A stretch of 64,000 nucleotides of DNA from Buddleja alternifolia (GCA_019426215.1 CM033401.1:16187134-16251133); one strand, 5' to 3'. Counted from the first letter of the stretch, positions 46,051 to 57,355 are shown. The notes: a model not told the origin generated them from the letters alone. A program made the numbers and translations.

Positions 46051-47856
46051 TGTTGGGAATCTTGGTATCATGCGCAGTTGAATTTAAAACATATCCGAAT
46101 TCCTAAAGCTAAGATCAATTTGTGGATTTTCATTGATTTTAACATAAAATGAAGAATGCGAAAAACTTACCTTTTTCGAATTCTAATAATCCTCGTGAAT
46201 CTTTAACGGTCTAAACATCCCGTCTCTAGATCATCACGCAGAAAAAAACTTACCTTTTTCGAATTCTAATAATCCTCACGAATCTTTAACGGTCTAAACA
46301 TCCCGTCTCTAGATCATCACGCAGAAAAAAACTTACCTTTTTCGAATTCTAATAATCCTCGCGAATCTTTAACGGTCTAAACATCCCGTCTCTAGATCAT
46401 CACGCAGAAATGGACTTTTAAAAATCTTCATCATCATCTCCCGAGGCGGCTAGGCAGAGACAATATAAATTTTTCTATCTTGTATTTTGGTGGAAAATTT
46501 CAGTATTGTGAATTTGACTGAATGAATTAATTGTGAATCAATTAACTCTCTAGGGCTTGTGTTGGAGGATTAAATAATCCTCCAACTTAAGCCCATGCAG
46601 TTCACGCCTATAAGGCTTGTTGGAAGCGCCATGTGGGCTAAATTGACTCAGTCAATTTAGTCCACTTAATTTAATTATATTTCATTTAATCCAATTAAAT
46701 AAATATACATTAAATTAATATTCCAACTTAAATATTTAATTAACCCAGTTAATTAACTATTTAAATTAAATAATTTAATTTACCATTGTTTAATCCAATT
46801 AAACAACCAATTAAATTAGTTCGTCCAATTAATTAATTTGTCCTACCATAGGACAAATTACCAAAATACCCTCCAAATACAAAACTAGATTTTCGATCTA
46901 TTCCTTTATAGCGCGACTTTCTAGGTTCGTCTCGATTGGCAGTGACAGGATACCAAAGGATGTGGGTGACACCTAGCTAGCACCGTGACCCCACTTCGTA
47001 GCCCAACCAAGTACGAAATGACTATGTTATTGCGAACGTCTAGATTATGAATATTGTATGAGTATAAGCCCTTCCCTGAAGTATCTCGATCGAGTGAGAG
47101 TGATGGATTGTCAAACTCATAGAACTCAATGTTATGCTAAGAATCATAGTAATATGAGATTATAGAACTACCCTCCTTATCAAACATGAGTTAGTTCATG
47201 AACTCTTGCCAGAGAATTTAATCTCATTTACTCATGATCGCATAGGATACTTCTCGTTTATCAGTTAAGCCTGCTACTTGCCCATCAAGCCGCACTTCGA
47301 GGTTGACCCCATCAACTGGTGAATTGGATCTAACTACTCTAATGATAAACTTGACGTCACAAGCATATCTTCAATGTGATTACTCAGGTCTAAGGCTCAC
47401 GTATACTATCATAATCAGTAATTCAATCATTGACAGTCAATGAGTAAAAACCCATGTGATTGGATTACTACGAACTGTGTTCGAATACATTAATCCCATC
47501 AATGTATCTATGACATAAACTCCCACTATCCCATAGCGTTCGACTGACACTTGATGTGAGAGCATGTGTCATACAAGTACAAACGAATCTCAATGCCTAA
47601 TTGAGATTCTCCGACTTGCAAACCATTTAAGTGATCAAGTACCAAACCCTTCTAGTGCCTACCCCCTTAACTACTATAAGGTGTAGAAGGTCTACCTTGA
47701 TTCACATGGACTTATTATTTATTCAAGTCTTATAGATTCCATTAAGACTTATACGAACAATATATCAAATGCCTTTCTATTAGTTAATATTGTGCAATAT
47801 AAACTAGTGCCTTATATTCTAATCTCCTCGTTGGCATCGAGGGCACTTTTCCAACA
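46051..47856 (-). repeat. 5' LTR of C
   Basis: 1,806 bp, homologous to 38335-39995 but longer because of an 83-bp unit present three times. Its plus-strand start is TGTTGGGAATCTTGG and its end TTCCAACA. Confidence 0.92.
46163..46411. repeat. 83-bp unit in three tandem copies
   Basis: Copies start at 46163, 46246 and 46329, each beginning AAACTTACCTTTTTCGAATT and ending near CATCACGCAGAAA, almost identical to each other. The other LTR of C has one copy (from about 38447), so the expansion came after, or was not copied to, the other end. Confidence 0.92.
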
Positions 47857-49171
47857 CAAATAGGGTACCTTAACCGTCTGAGAGATATGGATATCTAGTA
47901 CAGAGGGAGCTGGATCTTCATTCTGTATTATAGGAGGGTCATTGAGATGATCCCTCCACTTATTATCAAGCAATAGTGGATGTGGATGCTACTAGATGGC
48001 GTGAAGCTATGCAAACAGAGATTGATTCGATGTATGCAAACTAAGTCTGGAAACTTGTGGATCGACCTGATGGGGTAAAACCAATTGGGTGCAAATGGAT
48101 TTACAAGAGAAAGATAGGTGTTGATGGCAAGGTTGACACCTACAAAGCCAGGCTAGTGGCGAAAGGGTATAGTTAAAAAAAAAGGAATTGACTACCAAGA
48201 AACCTTTTCGCCAGTGGCTATGATCAAATCAATAAGGATTCTACTTACAATAGCAGTACACCTAGACTATGAAATGTGGCAAATGGATGTCAAAACTGCT
48301 TTCCTAAATGGATTCCTAGAATAGGATATCTATATGGAACAACCTAAAAGTTTTGTATCCGAGAATGATATTCATAAGGTATGTAATCTTGAGAGATCCA
48401 TTTATGGACTCAAGCAAGCATCTCGTAGCTGGAATCTGCGTTTTGATGAGGCTGTCAAAGGATTTGACTTCATCAAGAAAGAAGACGAGCCATGTGCTTA
48501 CAAGAAGGTTAGTGGGAGCAAGATAACATTTCTTGTGTTATATGTATATGACATATTAATCATAGGCAATGATATAGGAATGTTTACCACTATTAAGAAG
48601 TGGCTTTCGAGTACTTTCTCCATGAAAGACTTAGGAGAGGCAATCTATATTCTAGGGATTCGAATCTACAGAGATCGAAAAAATAGAATGATAGGGATCT
48701 CTCAAGCCCTTTACTTAGAAAAGGTCGTAAAAAGATATAGGATGGAGGGTTTTAAGAAAGGGTTCCTGCCAATGAGGCATGTGATACATCTCTTGAAATC
48801 TATGTGTCCTCAAAGTGAGGAAGATAGAAAAGAGATGAGCACTGTACCCTATGCATCTGCAGTGGGGAGCCTGATGTACATAATGCTGTGTACTAGACCT
48901 GACATTGCTTATGCGGTAAGCGTTGTTAGCCGATTTCAGACAAACCCTGGCAAGAAACATTGGATAGCTGTGAAGAATATCCTAAAGTACTGAAGAGAAC
49001 TAAGGATATGATTATCATCTATGGGAGTGGTAACCTAAGGGTGGACAGGTACACTGGCTCGGATTTTCAATCAGATGTCGATGACCGGAAATCCACCTCA
49101 GGATTTCTATTCACCCTCAACGGTGGGGCGGTGACTTGGAAGAGTTCCAAGCAAAGCACAATCGCAGATTT
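47857..49171 (+). pseudogene. copia reverse transcriptase-RNase H (element A3, second part)
   Basis: A3 resumes after element C (TSD CAAAT 47857-47861). Linker and RT N-terminus: RWREAMQTEIDSMYAN, a stop, then VWKLVDRPDGVKPIGCKW. A TAG at 48322-48324 replaces a Glu codon. The open RT piece is 48334-48993; its catalytic box at 48541-48552 reads YVYD, with the first catalytic Asp changed to Tyr. RNase H begins (STSGFLFTLNGGAVTWKSSK) and breaks off at 49171, joined directly to an LTR; about 370 bp, including the rest of RNase H and the polypurine tract, are missing compared with A2. Confidence 0.92.
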
Positions 49172-50921
49172 TGTTAGGATTATGCCCTCAGATGCCATAG
49201 AGGATAGTATGAATAGGACATCCATCTTGTATTGAACTTAAATATTATTTATAATAAAAGGCATCATTTAAGTTTTCACTTAATTCTTATCAGCATCAAT
49301 AAGTTGTGTAAAACATTTTGTCCATATTTTCAGTGTGATCGCTCTACTTCCTATGGGATAGGAAGAGTGGCGCTAGAGATATCGATCTTGATTACTAAAA
49401 CAAGTTCGCAAGTAATATGAAGTCTTTAATGGACAAATAAAGAGTTTGAATACTTGTACAATCTTAATTCCGACATAGGAGTGCCTGTCTAGTATCATGG
49501 GATGATAGGAGATTAAGATTGTAGGCACATCAGTGGAACTGATATGCTCGAACATGACTCGCATCGGTTCTGTTACATGGGTTTTCACTTTGTGACTATC
49601 AATGACAGAACTGATTATGCGTAATAAATATATGTGAACCTTTGACCTGAAGTATCAGGCAGAAGATACACTTGTGACGTCAAGGCTTTCACTAGAGTAG
49701 TTAGACCCAATTCACCCATTGGTGGGGTCAACCTCGAAATGCAGATTTCATGGGCAAGTGGTAGTCTTAGCAGATATCTAAGAGGGATTTGTTCTCTCAT
49801 AAGTGAATGAGAATGTACCCTATGAAATTATAGATAAATAGAGATCAAAGTCTTTGGCCAAAGCAAACGAGACGATTGTGCTAGACACCAAATCGATCTC
49901 AATGATCTCATATTATTATAATTTATACATATGGTTAAGTCCAGTGAGTTTGACATAACCATGACTCTCACTTGACCGTGGAACGTGAACGAAGGGTTTA
50001 TACATACACGGTACTTACAATTAAAAGATTGTGGAATGATTCATTCATTCGTATTTCATTTGGGCTACGAAGTGGGCCACATGACTGGCCAAGTGTTACC
50101 CACTTCCTTTGGTTTCCTCTCATTGTTAAATGAAACGAACCTAAAGAGTCGCGCTTAAGAATTGATGAAGAAAATTGAAAAAAGGGTTTTCTATTTTATT
50201 TTGGGGAGATTTAATTTATTGGATAAGTTAAATAATTAATTCCTTATTGGATACGATAATTAATTATTGGATAAGATTAGTTATTAACTAATTTCTTAGA
50301 GAAATATATTAATGAATTAATTTATCTAATTAATTTTATTATTTAATTAATATATTTATTTATTGGATAAAATAAATAATTCATTGAATAAAAAAATTAA
50401 CAAAACAAAAGAATTATGGGCCCTATATGGGGCGTCCTTAGGCTAGGTTGGATGATCAAATTGGTCTCTTTTGTTTTGTCTTGGTCAACAAGTCGTTGAG
50501 TTATAAAAGGGCTCTCTTGACTTTAACCTAGAGAAGGGAATACATAACATGAATTGTAACTCTCCAAAGAATAGAAGAGGAAAAATATCCTTCCTCTCTA
50601 TACACCAAAGTCGTTGCCCATATAGAAAACAAGAAGGGAATTTTTCGTCATCAATTCGCGCGTGACGTGATTCGTTGTTGGATTCATCTACAAGTTCAAG
50701 AATTGAAGAACACGAGGGTTGAAGAATTCAAGAAGTTCATCAATCTAAAGTTTAAAAGAAGAATTGGATTCTCCAACCACCTCACTTCAATGGGTAAGTC
50801 GGATTTACTCGTTAATGCAGGTTTGAGATTCAATTATGCGAATTAGAGTACACTTTTGGGTTTTAAATTAAATTTTTGAAATCCTTCCGTTGCGTTTATG
50901 TGTTTTACGCGAAACCCAACA
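49172..50921 (+). repeat. shared copia LTR (A3 3' side / A4 5' LTR)
   Basis: 1,750 bp, TGTTAGGATTATGCCC to ACCCAACA. On its left is A3 RNase H; on its right a good primer-binding site and the A4 leader. One LTR thus serves two interiors. TATA box TATAAAAG at 50512-50519. Confidence 0.93.
50512..50519 (+). promoter_or_regulatory. LTR TATA box (A4)
   Basis: TATAAAAG, at the place expected for the U3/R border; A1 and A3 LTRs have the same box at the matching position. Confidence 0.55.
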
Positions 50922-52643
50922 GTGGTATCAAAGCCAAGTTCTAATTTGCATATTTGATCTCCTTTACGTGATTTAAGAATTGCAAGTCATATGTTTTTGA
51001 AGCATGTTTGTATGTTTTCTTAAATCTGAGTTTTATGGTTTTTGCCTAGAATTTTTTAATTTTTAGTTATTGTAAATCTGGGAATATTTGATGATGTTGA
51101 ATATCAAAAAATACCGAGGAAAAGCGTGGCTCGAAAACCTGGAAAGAAACGTGCACAGCTGCGCGTAGCAGCTGTTCACGTGGTCAGGCCCGCCTATTCA
51201 CAGCCCGTCGGGACGTGTGCGTGGCCAGATGGGTCGTGTGTTTGACACTCAATTCGTTGAACCGGGTCTTGGATTTAGGTCTTAAAACGGGCTATGTTTG
51301 GGTCGAAACTGATATTTGAGTTTTGGGTGATTTTAATTAATTGGGTGAATCAAAAGGATGATGACCCGAATAATTTAAATCAAGCTCAATTGAAAATTAT
51401 CGAATTTCGATTTGTTAATTAGTTTGGACATGGCCAATTAGATTGGTGATTCAGACTTAAATTAAATTTAGCCCAATAAAAAATTAATAAAGCGTGCATG
51501 TTATTCTAATTAATTATTTTGAGCTCAATTAAATTGAATCCAAGTGGACCAAAAGGATGGTGACTTGTTTTTGATGAAATCGAGCCCAATTAGATTAATT
51601 GGAATATAATATTTAATTAGACTTAATTAATTATTTTTTCTTAGAGATTAATAATTAATTTATGGATTAAATATTATTATTTTTCCTCGACTTGGAAATT
51701 ACTTAATTTTGAATAAGGAATATAAATTATTTTTCTTAGAGATTAATAATTAATTCTTTAATCAAGTAAAAGTATTTCCAATAATAGATGGCTTTAAATC
51801 ATAATAAAATAAAAAAGAATTCCATATTTTATGTATTCTATTAGTAGGACTAATATTATTTTAATTAAAGGTAGATGTATTTAATTTTAATTTCGTACAT
51901 CTAAGTCATCTAGTTGGACTAGAATGGTTTTAATTGAAATAGTGAATGTATAAAACATTGGGAATTTTATAAAGGACTTTTTAGTTGGACTAAAATTTTA
52001 ATAATCAACATAAGTGATTTAATATTGCGAGCATGTATTAAATGTTGCGAGCGTGTATTAATTGATGCAAGCATGTCTTATGTGATTGTAACACTAATCA
52101 TGGACTTAGGATTATATGTTTCACCTTTAATTTTATGGGTTATCAAATTTGAAGCTATTTATTGTATTATTAGAAATAATGTATGAGTTGTTTTAGGAAT
52201 CGAGATGAAATGGTTCAAAATTGATAAAGTCAAAAGGCCCATGAATGTTTAATAGGTTTAATCAATGCCTATTTGATGGCCCACTGGCTCGGGCCTTCTA
52301 GTAAAAGTCCATGATCAAGTGGTGAATTTATTTATTTAAATTCCATAATTATTTATATTGAAAAGCATGATTATTAGTAGTATTTTTATACATGATCAAT
52401 CTAGAATAAAAGTGCTATATAAATTGAATAATGTGCAAAGTGAGACCAAAATCTTTTGACGAATTAAATTCTCCTAAATAAATAATACCGAATTAGAAAA
52501 AGATGTGTGACATCCTCTCCTTCCACTAACCTTTCTAAAATTAAAATTACTATAAATGTATAATGCTTCCCAGTTATGGGGGTTATGCATTTAGAAATAA
52601 TTTGGAATTTTATTAAGTGCATGAAATGCCTTAATCAAGGCAT

Positions 52644-52681
52644 ATTTCACCCCAGAAACCTGTTCGGTTGTAAGGTGAAAT
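52644..52681 (+). promoter_or_regulatory. leader stem-loop 1 of A4
   Basis: Perfect 8-bp stem ATTTCACC / GGTGAAAT around CAGAAACCTGTTCGGTTG. The loop can itself pair AACC with GGTT. Confidence 0.75.
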
Positions 52682-52722
52682 TCAAATGTTAGATTATTGG
52701 AGTTAGTGGGAATGAACTTGGG

Positions 52723-52768
52723 TAGTTCACGAACTTAGAAACCTATTCGGTTGCGGTTTGGTGAACTA
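52723..52768 (+). promoter_or_regulatory. leader stem-loop 2 of A4
   Basis: Perfect 8-bp stem TAGTTCAC / GTGAACTA around TAGAAACCTATTCGGTTG, nearly the same loop as stem-loop 1 while the stem is different. Confidence 0.75.
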
Positions 52769-52829
52769 TGGGGAAAGGTATTGAAATATTTAATGGATAA
52801 ATTGATATTAGATATCACCTTAAATAATT

Positions 52830-52863
52830 AATGGGTCAGAAACCAGTTAGGTTGCAACCCATT
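52830..52863 (+). promoter_or_regulatory. leader stem-loop 3 of A4
   Basis: Perfect 7-bp stem AATGGGT / ACCCATT around CAGAAACCAGTTAGGTTG. Third copy of the loop motif on a third, unrelated stem. Confidence 0.75.
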
Positions 52864-53067
52864 TAGTTAAATGAGGACCTCAATAACCGCTGTGGAATCG
52901 ATGCCAATGATGATTCTCAATTTTCACATGGGAGTGTGGGATTCGAAAAATGCAGTGGGAGCCAAGATAAATTTTAAGTCCTTAATTTTTCTTGGTTAAG
53001 TCAAAATAAGTAATCTAATAAATCTGGTTTATTTCTGCAGTTATTTTCTCGTTTATCTCTCTCAAAT

Positions 53068-53826
53068 ATGACAAACCCACTTTCAATTTTACTCGAAAAG
53101 AATACCTTGACTGGAACCAATTATGTGGATTGACTTAGAAATTTGAGGATTGTCCTCAATATGGAATCTTTGGGATACGTCTTAGAGGCTGATATCCTGG
53201 CGGCTCCTGCTAGAACATGTGCCAACGAGGAAGAGGTCCAAGCCCATGAAAAATGGGTTAAGGATGACCTCCAGGTGAGAGGATACGTGGTGGGATCTAT
53301 GACTAATGATCTTCAAAGGTCACATGATAAGATGCACACTGCAAGAGCTATCCTAGCTCACCTGGTAGAGCTCTATGGAGAGCATAGTCGAACTGCTCGA
53401 TATGAGATATCGAAAGAGCTCTTGGGAGTCAAGATGAAAGAAAGTGAGAAGGTTGGTGATCATGTCCTCAAAAATGATTTTGAGGATCGAGAAATTGGAA
53501 GCTCTCGAATTTACCATGAACACCACCCTTCAAACTGACTTAATCTTGCAGTCTCTTCCTGATTCCTTTTCCCAATTTGTGGTTAACTTTAACTGCAATG
53601 AGATAGAGTGCAATTTAGCTGGGCTAATGAACAAATTGGTTACTACACCATCTCAAATGAAACCAAATTGAAAGGAAACTGCCTTGCTCATCTCTTCTGG
53701 ACCTAAAAATTCTAAGTACAAGAAGAAGATGAACAAGAAAAAGTTTGGCGAGCTTGGAGCTTAGGGGGTGTCAAGAAGTGTAAGGGAAAGGCTCAAGGGT
53801 TTTACAAGAGCAAAGGGCCTAAGAAA
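53068..53826 (+). pseudogene. copia gag (element A4)
   Basis: ATG at 53068 (NPLSILLEKNTLTGTNYVD), then TGA at 53131-53133 in place of the TGG in A3. The same frame continues 53143-53538 (RIVLNMESLGYVLEADI; YEISKELLGVKMKESEKVGD). One extra A in the run near 53470 shifts the frame; the gag domain continues at 53444-53671 (LQTDLILQSLPDSFSQFVVN). A lysine-rich linker with stops leads to the zinc knuckle. Apart from these few lesions it is close to A3. Confidence 0.9.
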
Positions 53827-54848
53827 ATGGATAGATGTCTCAAATGCGGTAAGCTTGGCCACTGGAAGAGGAACTGTCCCAAATTAGGCAAAGGCGCACA
53901 AGGTATAGAACTACTTGTTTTTGAAACTAACTATTCTATGACCGTATGTTCTACTTCGTGGATTTTGGACTCAGGGGCTAGTGCCCATGTATGTTGTTTG
54001 GATCAGGATATGCAGAAAAGTAGAAAGCTGGGCCGAGAAGAAGTGATGATCAAAGTAGGCAGCGGGGAAAGCGTCACAGCTACTAGGATTGGATTTACTT
54101 CTCTTTATTTGAATTCTGGACATTTATTGTTTTTAGATAATGTTTTAATTTTGCCCAAGGGGCTTAAGAAGATTGTATCTATTCCTATCTTAGTTAAGAT
54201 TGGATATACATTCTGTTTGTCTAAATTAAATTGCGACATTTATTATGGAAATAAATTAGTTGGCAATGCTTGTTTAGTTAATGGTTTCTATTATTTGAAT
54301 GTTCGTAATTTATCTGATGTGAATGGTGTAACACGTAAACGTGGTAGGCAAGAAGCTAACCTAAGACTCAAGTGGCATCTTAGACTAGGCCATGCCGGAG
54401 AACACAAGATCCACAAAATGGAAAAAGATGGGCTATTAAGCTCACTGGGGTCGGATCCCATTCCAACATGTGAATCATGTCTCTTGGGCAAGATGGCTAG
54501 ATCTCCTTTCACCGGGACTTTTGAAAGAGCTACTCAAGTCTTAGGGTTAGTGCATACCGACGTCTGTGGACCATTTGGAGAAATGGCTCGTGGAGGTTTT
54601 CACTACTTCATCACTTTCAAAGACGATCATTCAAGATATGGTCTAGTGTATCCGATGAAGCAAAAGTCTGAATCCTTTGAAAGGTTCAAGGAGTTCAAAG
54701 CCTTAGTAGAAAATCAAACTGGGCAAAATATGAAAACTCTACGATCGGATTGTGGAGGAAAATATATGAGTGCCGAGTTTGATGAATTCCTTAGACAACA
54801 AGGAATAATGTTACAACTAAACACCACCAGCAACTCCTCAACTAAATG
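53827..54848 (+). pseudogene. copia zinc knuckle, protease and integrase (element A4)
   Basis: A long open frame, 394 codons in all, the last part of which is read-through into the inserted element. Order: CCHC knuckle CLKCGKLGHWKRNC (residues 4-17), protease with WILDSGASAH (catalytic Asp48, nt 53968), GAG-pre-integrase KWHLRLGHAGEHKIHKMEKD (about residue 183), CESCLLGKMARSPF, integrase core with Asp in HTDVCGPFGE and Asp in the altered SDCGGKY (usually SDRGGEY). A one-base insertion (LQLNTTS for LQLTPTATP) precedes the hAT-like insertion at 54849. The catalytic Glu lies on the other side of it (GVAERRNRTL). Confidence 0.9.
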
Positions 54849-55605
54849 TAAGGGTGTACATGATTTTTCAAAACCGCACCATACAGACCGTACCGTACCG
54901 CACCATACCGAAATATTGGTTTTTTTTCTAAAATTTATAGGTTTTGGTACGATCTTGTACCGTACCAGCTATTTTGGTATGGTTTTGGTTTCAGAAAATT
55001 CGTACCGGTAAAAAACCGTACCGTACCGTATATATATTATTTATAATTATTTATTTTATTTGTATAATATATAGTGATTCTATTGAAGTAATTTTTAGAA
55101 CTTAGAGATACAAATATACTAGAAATCAATATATTACCAAAACTTGTGTGGTGATGTATAGAAATATAAAAATTAACTCTATTAAATTCGGGAATTAGTT
55201 AAAAGAGAGACTAAAATTATTCTCTAGAGTTATTTGAAAACCTAACCTCTAGGATTAGAATATCAATATTAAGAATTTGAGTTTGATTATATCAATATTT
55301 GAGCCTTAAGACAGAACACGCTGTCATAGAACTCACTTCAAAAGTTTGTCAAGTTCTTAATTATTATCGTGATTGCTTAATTCTTGTGATAATTTGGTTT
55401 TGTAATTGTTTTTAATTTTATTATGTAATTTATAGTAAAAATACCGTAAAACCGTACCGTACCGTACTGAAACCGTACCATACCGTATATAATGGTACCG
55501 GTTTCAAAAAGTCCAATTTTGGTATTAGTTATCCCAAAACTGTAACTATTGGTATGGTATAAATTTTATAAAAATACCGCAAAAATCGAACCGTGTGCAC
55601 CCCTA
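54849..55605. mobile_element. non-autonomous hAT-like element
   Basis: 757 bp inserted in the A4 integrase. The 8-bp target duplication ACTAAATG is at 54841-54848 and 55606-55613. The short terminal inverted repeats are TAAGGGTGTAC and GTGCACCCCTA (9 of 11 pair), typical for hAT. Both subterminal regions carry series of ACCGTACCGTACC / CCATACCG repeats. No transposase; the centre is AT-rich. Removal restores integrase sequence. Confidence 0.92.
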
Positions 55606-55838
55606 ACTAAATGGAGTAGCCGAGCGAAGGAACCGAACATTGTTGGACATGGTTTGTTCCGTGCTTAGTTACACTAATTTGCCCATTTTGTTGTGGGGAC
55701 ACGTGCTCCTTACAGAGACTCCCTCAGAGTTCATCTTGAAAGGGGGCAAAGGTAGGAAAATTGTTCTACAAGAACAAAATGAAACTCCCTCAGAGACATC
55801 TGTCCAAAAACCAAGACCTGAACCAATAGTAGCACAAC
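55606..55838 (+). pseudogene. copia integrase end (element A4), internally deleted
   Basis: Continues GVAERRNRTLLDMVCSVL and NLPILLWGHVLLTE, then jumps into the linker after integrase (FILKGGKGRKIVLQEQNE), losing about 300 bp compared with A1. The motif GACTCCCTCAGAG occurs at the joint and again about 70 bp later (AACTCCCTCAGAG), suggesting a repair join with a copied filler. Ends at GTAGCACAAC where B2 starts. Confidence 0.85.
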
Positions 55839-57335
55839 TGTTAGGAAATTTCATGTTTGATGTTTTGATGATGACAAGATAGGATTCAATGTTAGACCCC
55901 AAATAAAATGTATTCATAGATCATTGTTTAAGCGTTTGAAAGTTTGTAATTGTTATTTTGTTTAGGCTTGTATTTTTATCTTTGTAGATTTTAGACTAAG
56001 TATTAGATACTGAATCGCTAATAGAATTCTAGGTGAGTCTATTAGAGAAGAAGTTGAAGATCAACGTTTGAAGTCAACCAGAGATGAAGATTTGTTTCTT
56101 AGCGTCCGTCAAACGCTGAAGGACCTCTCTTCAGGATTTATGGATCAAGCGCTCAAAGCACTTAAGCGACCGATGTCAGATTCACTTGAAATAAATCCTC
56201 AAGTCATGAAGGACTTAAATGCAATCATTCAACGTACATTTATTTCCAACGAAAAATAAATTCAAATGCATTAAATGCCTGATAAGTAAATGTGATAAGC
56301 CACTGTGACTTGTGGACAAGCCACCTTTTTGACTAGGCTGTCAGAACTTCAGAGTTTATAGCTGCTCCCATTCAATCGGTGCCAGCAGATTTTCAGGAAA
56401 TGTCAGGTTTTAGGTAGAATCACGCGCCGCGTGAGAGGCACTCTCCTACATGTGTCCAACGGACAGATCCTAAGAATTGCCTATAAATACCTTACCTTCA
56501 GCAAACCCCAAAAGTACGGTACATAATATTACAAGAGAAAATTACATACGCACACAAGAAAAACTTGCTTAGAAAAAGCTTAGAAACTCCATAGCTAAAA
56601 TTCCTTCAAGCTTTTTATCTACATTCCAGACAGTCACAAATATCTCAAACCTCTTCCAAAGAAGAAACCTAAATTCCTATTGAGATATTCCAAGTTGCTT
56701 GATCTTCCCAAAAACAAACAAAACCTTGTGACAAACCTTCAACTTTTCATCTGAGTGAGAAAGTTGTTGAAACCCCTTTTCAAGCAGTATTTCTGAGTGA
56801 GAGAAGCTTGTAGAAGACGATCTTCATTGGTGTTGAAATCTGTGTGATCAAGGAGCCCGAGATCTTTTTCATCCTTTACTATCTTGTAGAAGATTCTGTG
56901 TGATTCTTTGATAATCATCCTAGTAAATTCCTCCAAGTGAAAAAGGAGAAAAATGACATAACTGGGATTACATCACCCAGTGAACCTTATATATCTTGTG
57001 TCATTTATATTTTATTGTCTTATTTTCATATTACATCATTCATTTTGAAAAAGACAAGTAAAATTGCAAAATTATTAATTAACCAATCGAACGCTAAAAA
57101 AATCATTTACGCTGTGCTAACCCTGATTAAGCTATCTAAGCGTTACCCTACTTTGGTAAATTGCTAAAATCACTAAGTTAAGTTATCTCTACTGAAGCGC
57201 CTGACCCAAGCGCTCAGTTTCCTAAGCGCTCAAATCTTTAAAAGTGATACGAATTTTTGAAGTCGAAAAAGGACTTCAGGGTCTATTCAACCCCCCCCCC
57301 TTCTAGACCCTTTCGTATGCCACTTGGGACCACCA
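55839..57335 (+). repeat. 5' LTR of Sirevirus-like element B2
   Basis: 1,497 bp, TGTTAGGAAATTTCATG to GGGACCACCA, homologous to the B1 LTRs but clearly diverged. TATAAATA at 56482-56489. It has a poly-C run just before 57301 and many CGCTT/AAGCG motifs. The 3' LTR is outside the window, so the target duplication cannot be checked. Confidence 0.9.
56482..56489 (+). promoter_or_regulatory. LTR TATA box (B2)
   Basis: TATAAATA in AATTGCCTATAAATACC. The B1 LTRs have the same box at 32491-32484 and 22031-22024 (minus strand). Confidence 0.6.
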
Positions 57336-57355
57336 AGTGGTATCAGAGTGGTTGA
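57336..57355 (+). promoter_or_regulatory. primer-binding site of B2
   Basis: AGTGGTATCAGAGTGGTTGA follows the LTR; TGGTATCAGAG is the initiator tRNA-Met match. Gag starts only about 100 bp on, unlike the 2-kb leader of family A. Confidence 0.9.

Larger units (their letters stand above)
38335..47856 (-). mobile_element. nested copia element C
   Basis: Complete 9,522-bp element on the minus strand, inserted between integrase and reverse transcriptase of A3. The 5-bp target duplication CAAAT is at 38330-38334 and 47857-47861, and both ends have the copia form TGTT...AACA. LTRs: 38335-39995 (3') and 46051-47856 (5'). The leader shares features with family A (three stem-loops, a GTGGGAG motif), so C is a relative. 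Its genes are far more decayed than its ends: most of gag is missing and the protease motif is lost. The LTRs differ at very roughly 10% of sites by eye, so it is an old insertion, a defective copy mobilised in trans, or both. Confidence 0.95.
50922..53067 (+). promoter_or_regulatory. primer-binding site and untranslated leader of A4
   Basis: GTGGTATCAAAGCCAAG directly after the LTR matches the initiator tRNA-Met site with one change. The leader is about 2.1 kb, with a GC-rich island (about 51120-51270), AT-rich repeats, three stem-loops (52644-52863), GCAGTGGGAGCCAAG at about 52957, then the gag ATG at 53068. No gene is present. Confidence 0.85.

Noticed and set aside
46163..46411. CRISPR-like array
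   Set aside because: The 83-bp units are directly adjacent with no spacers and lie in a plant LTR.
55839..55839. Target duplication for B2
   Set aside because: The right end of B2 is outside the window, so none can be shown.
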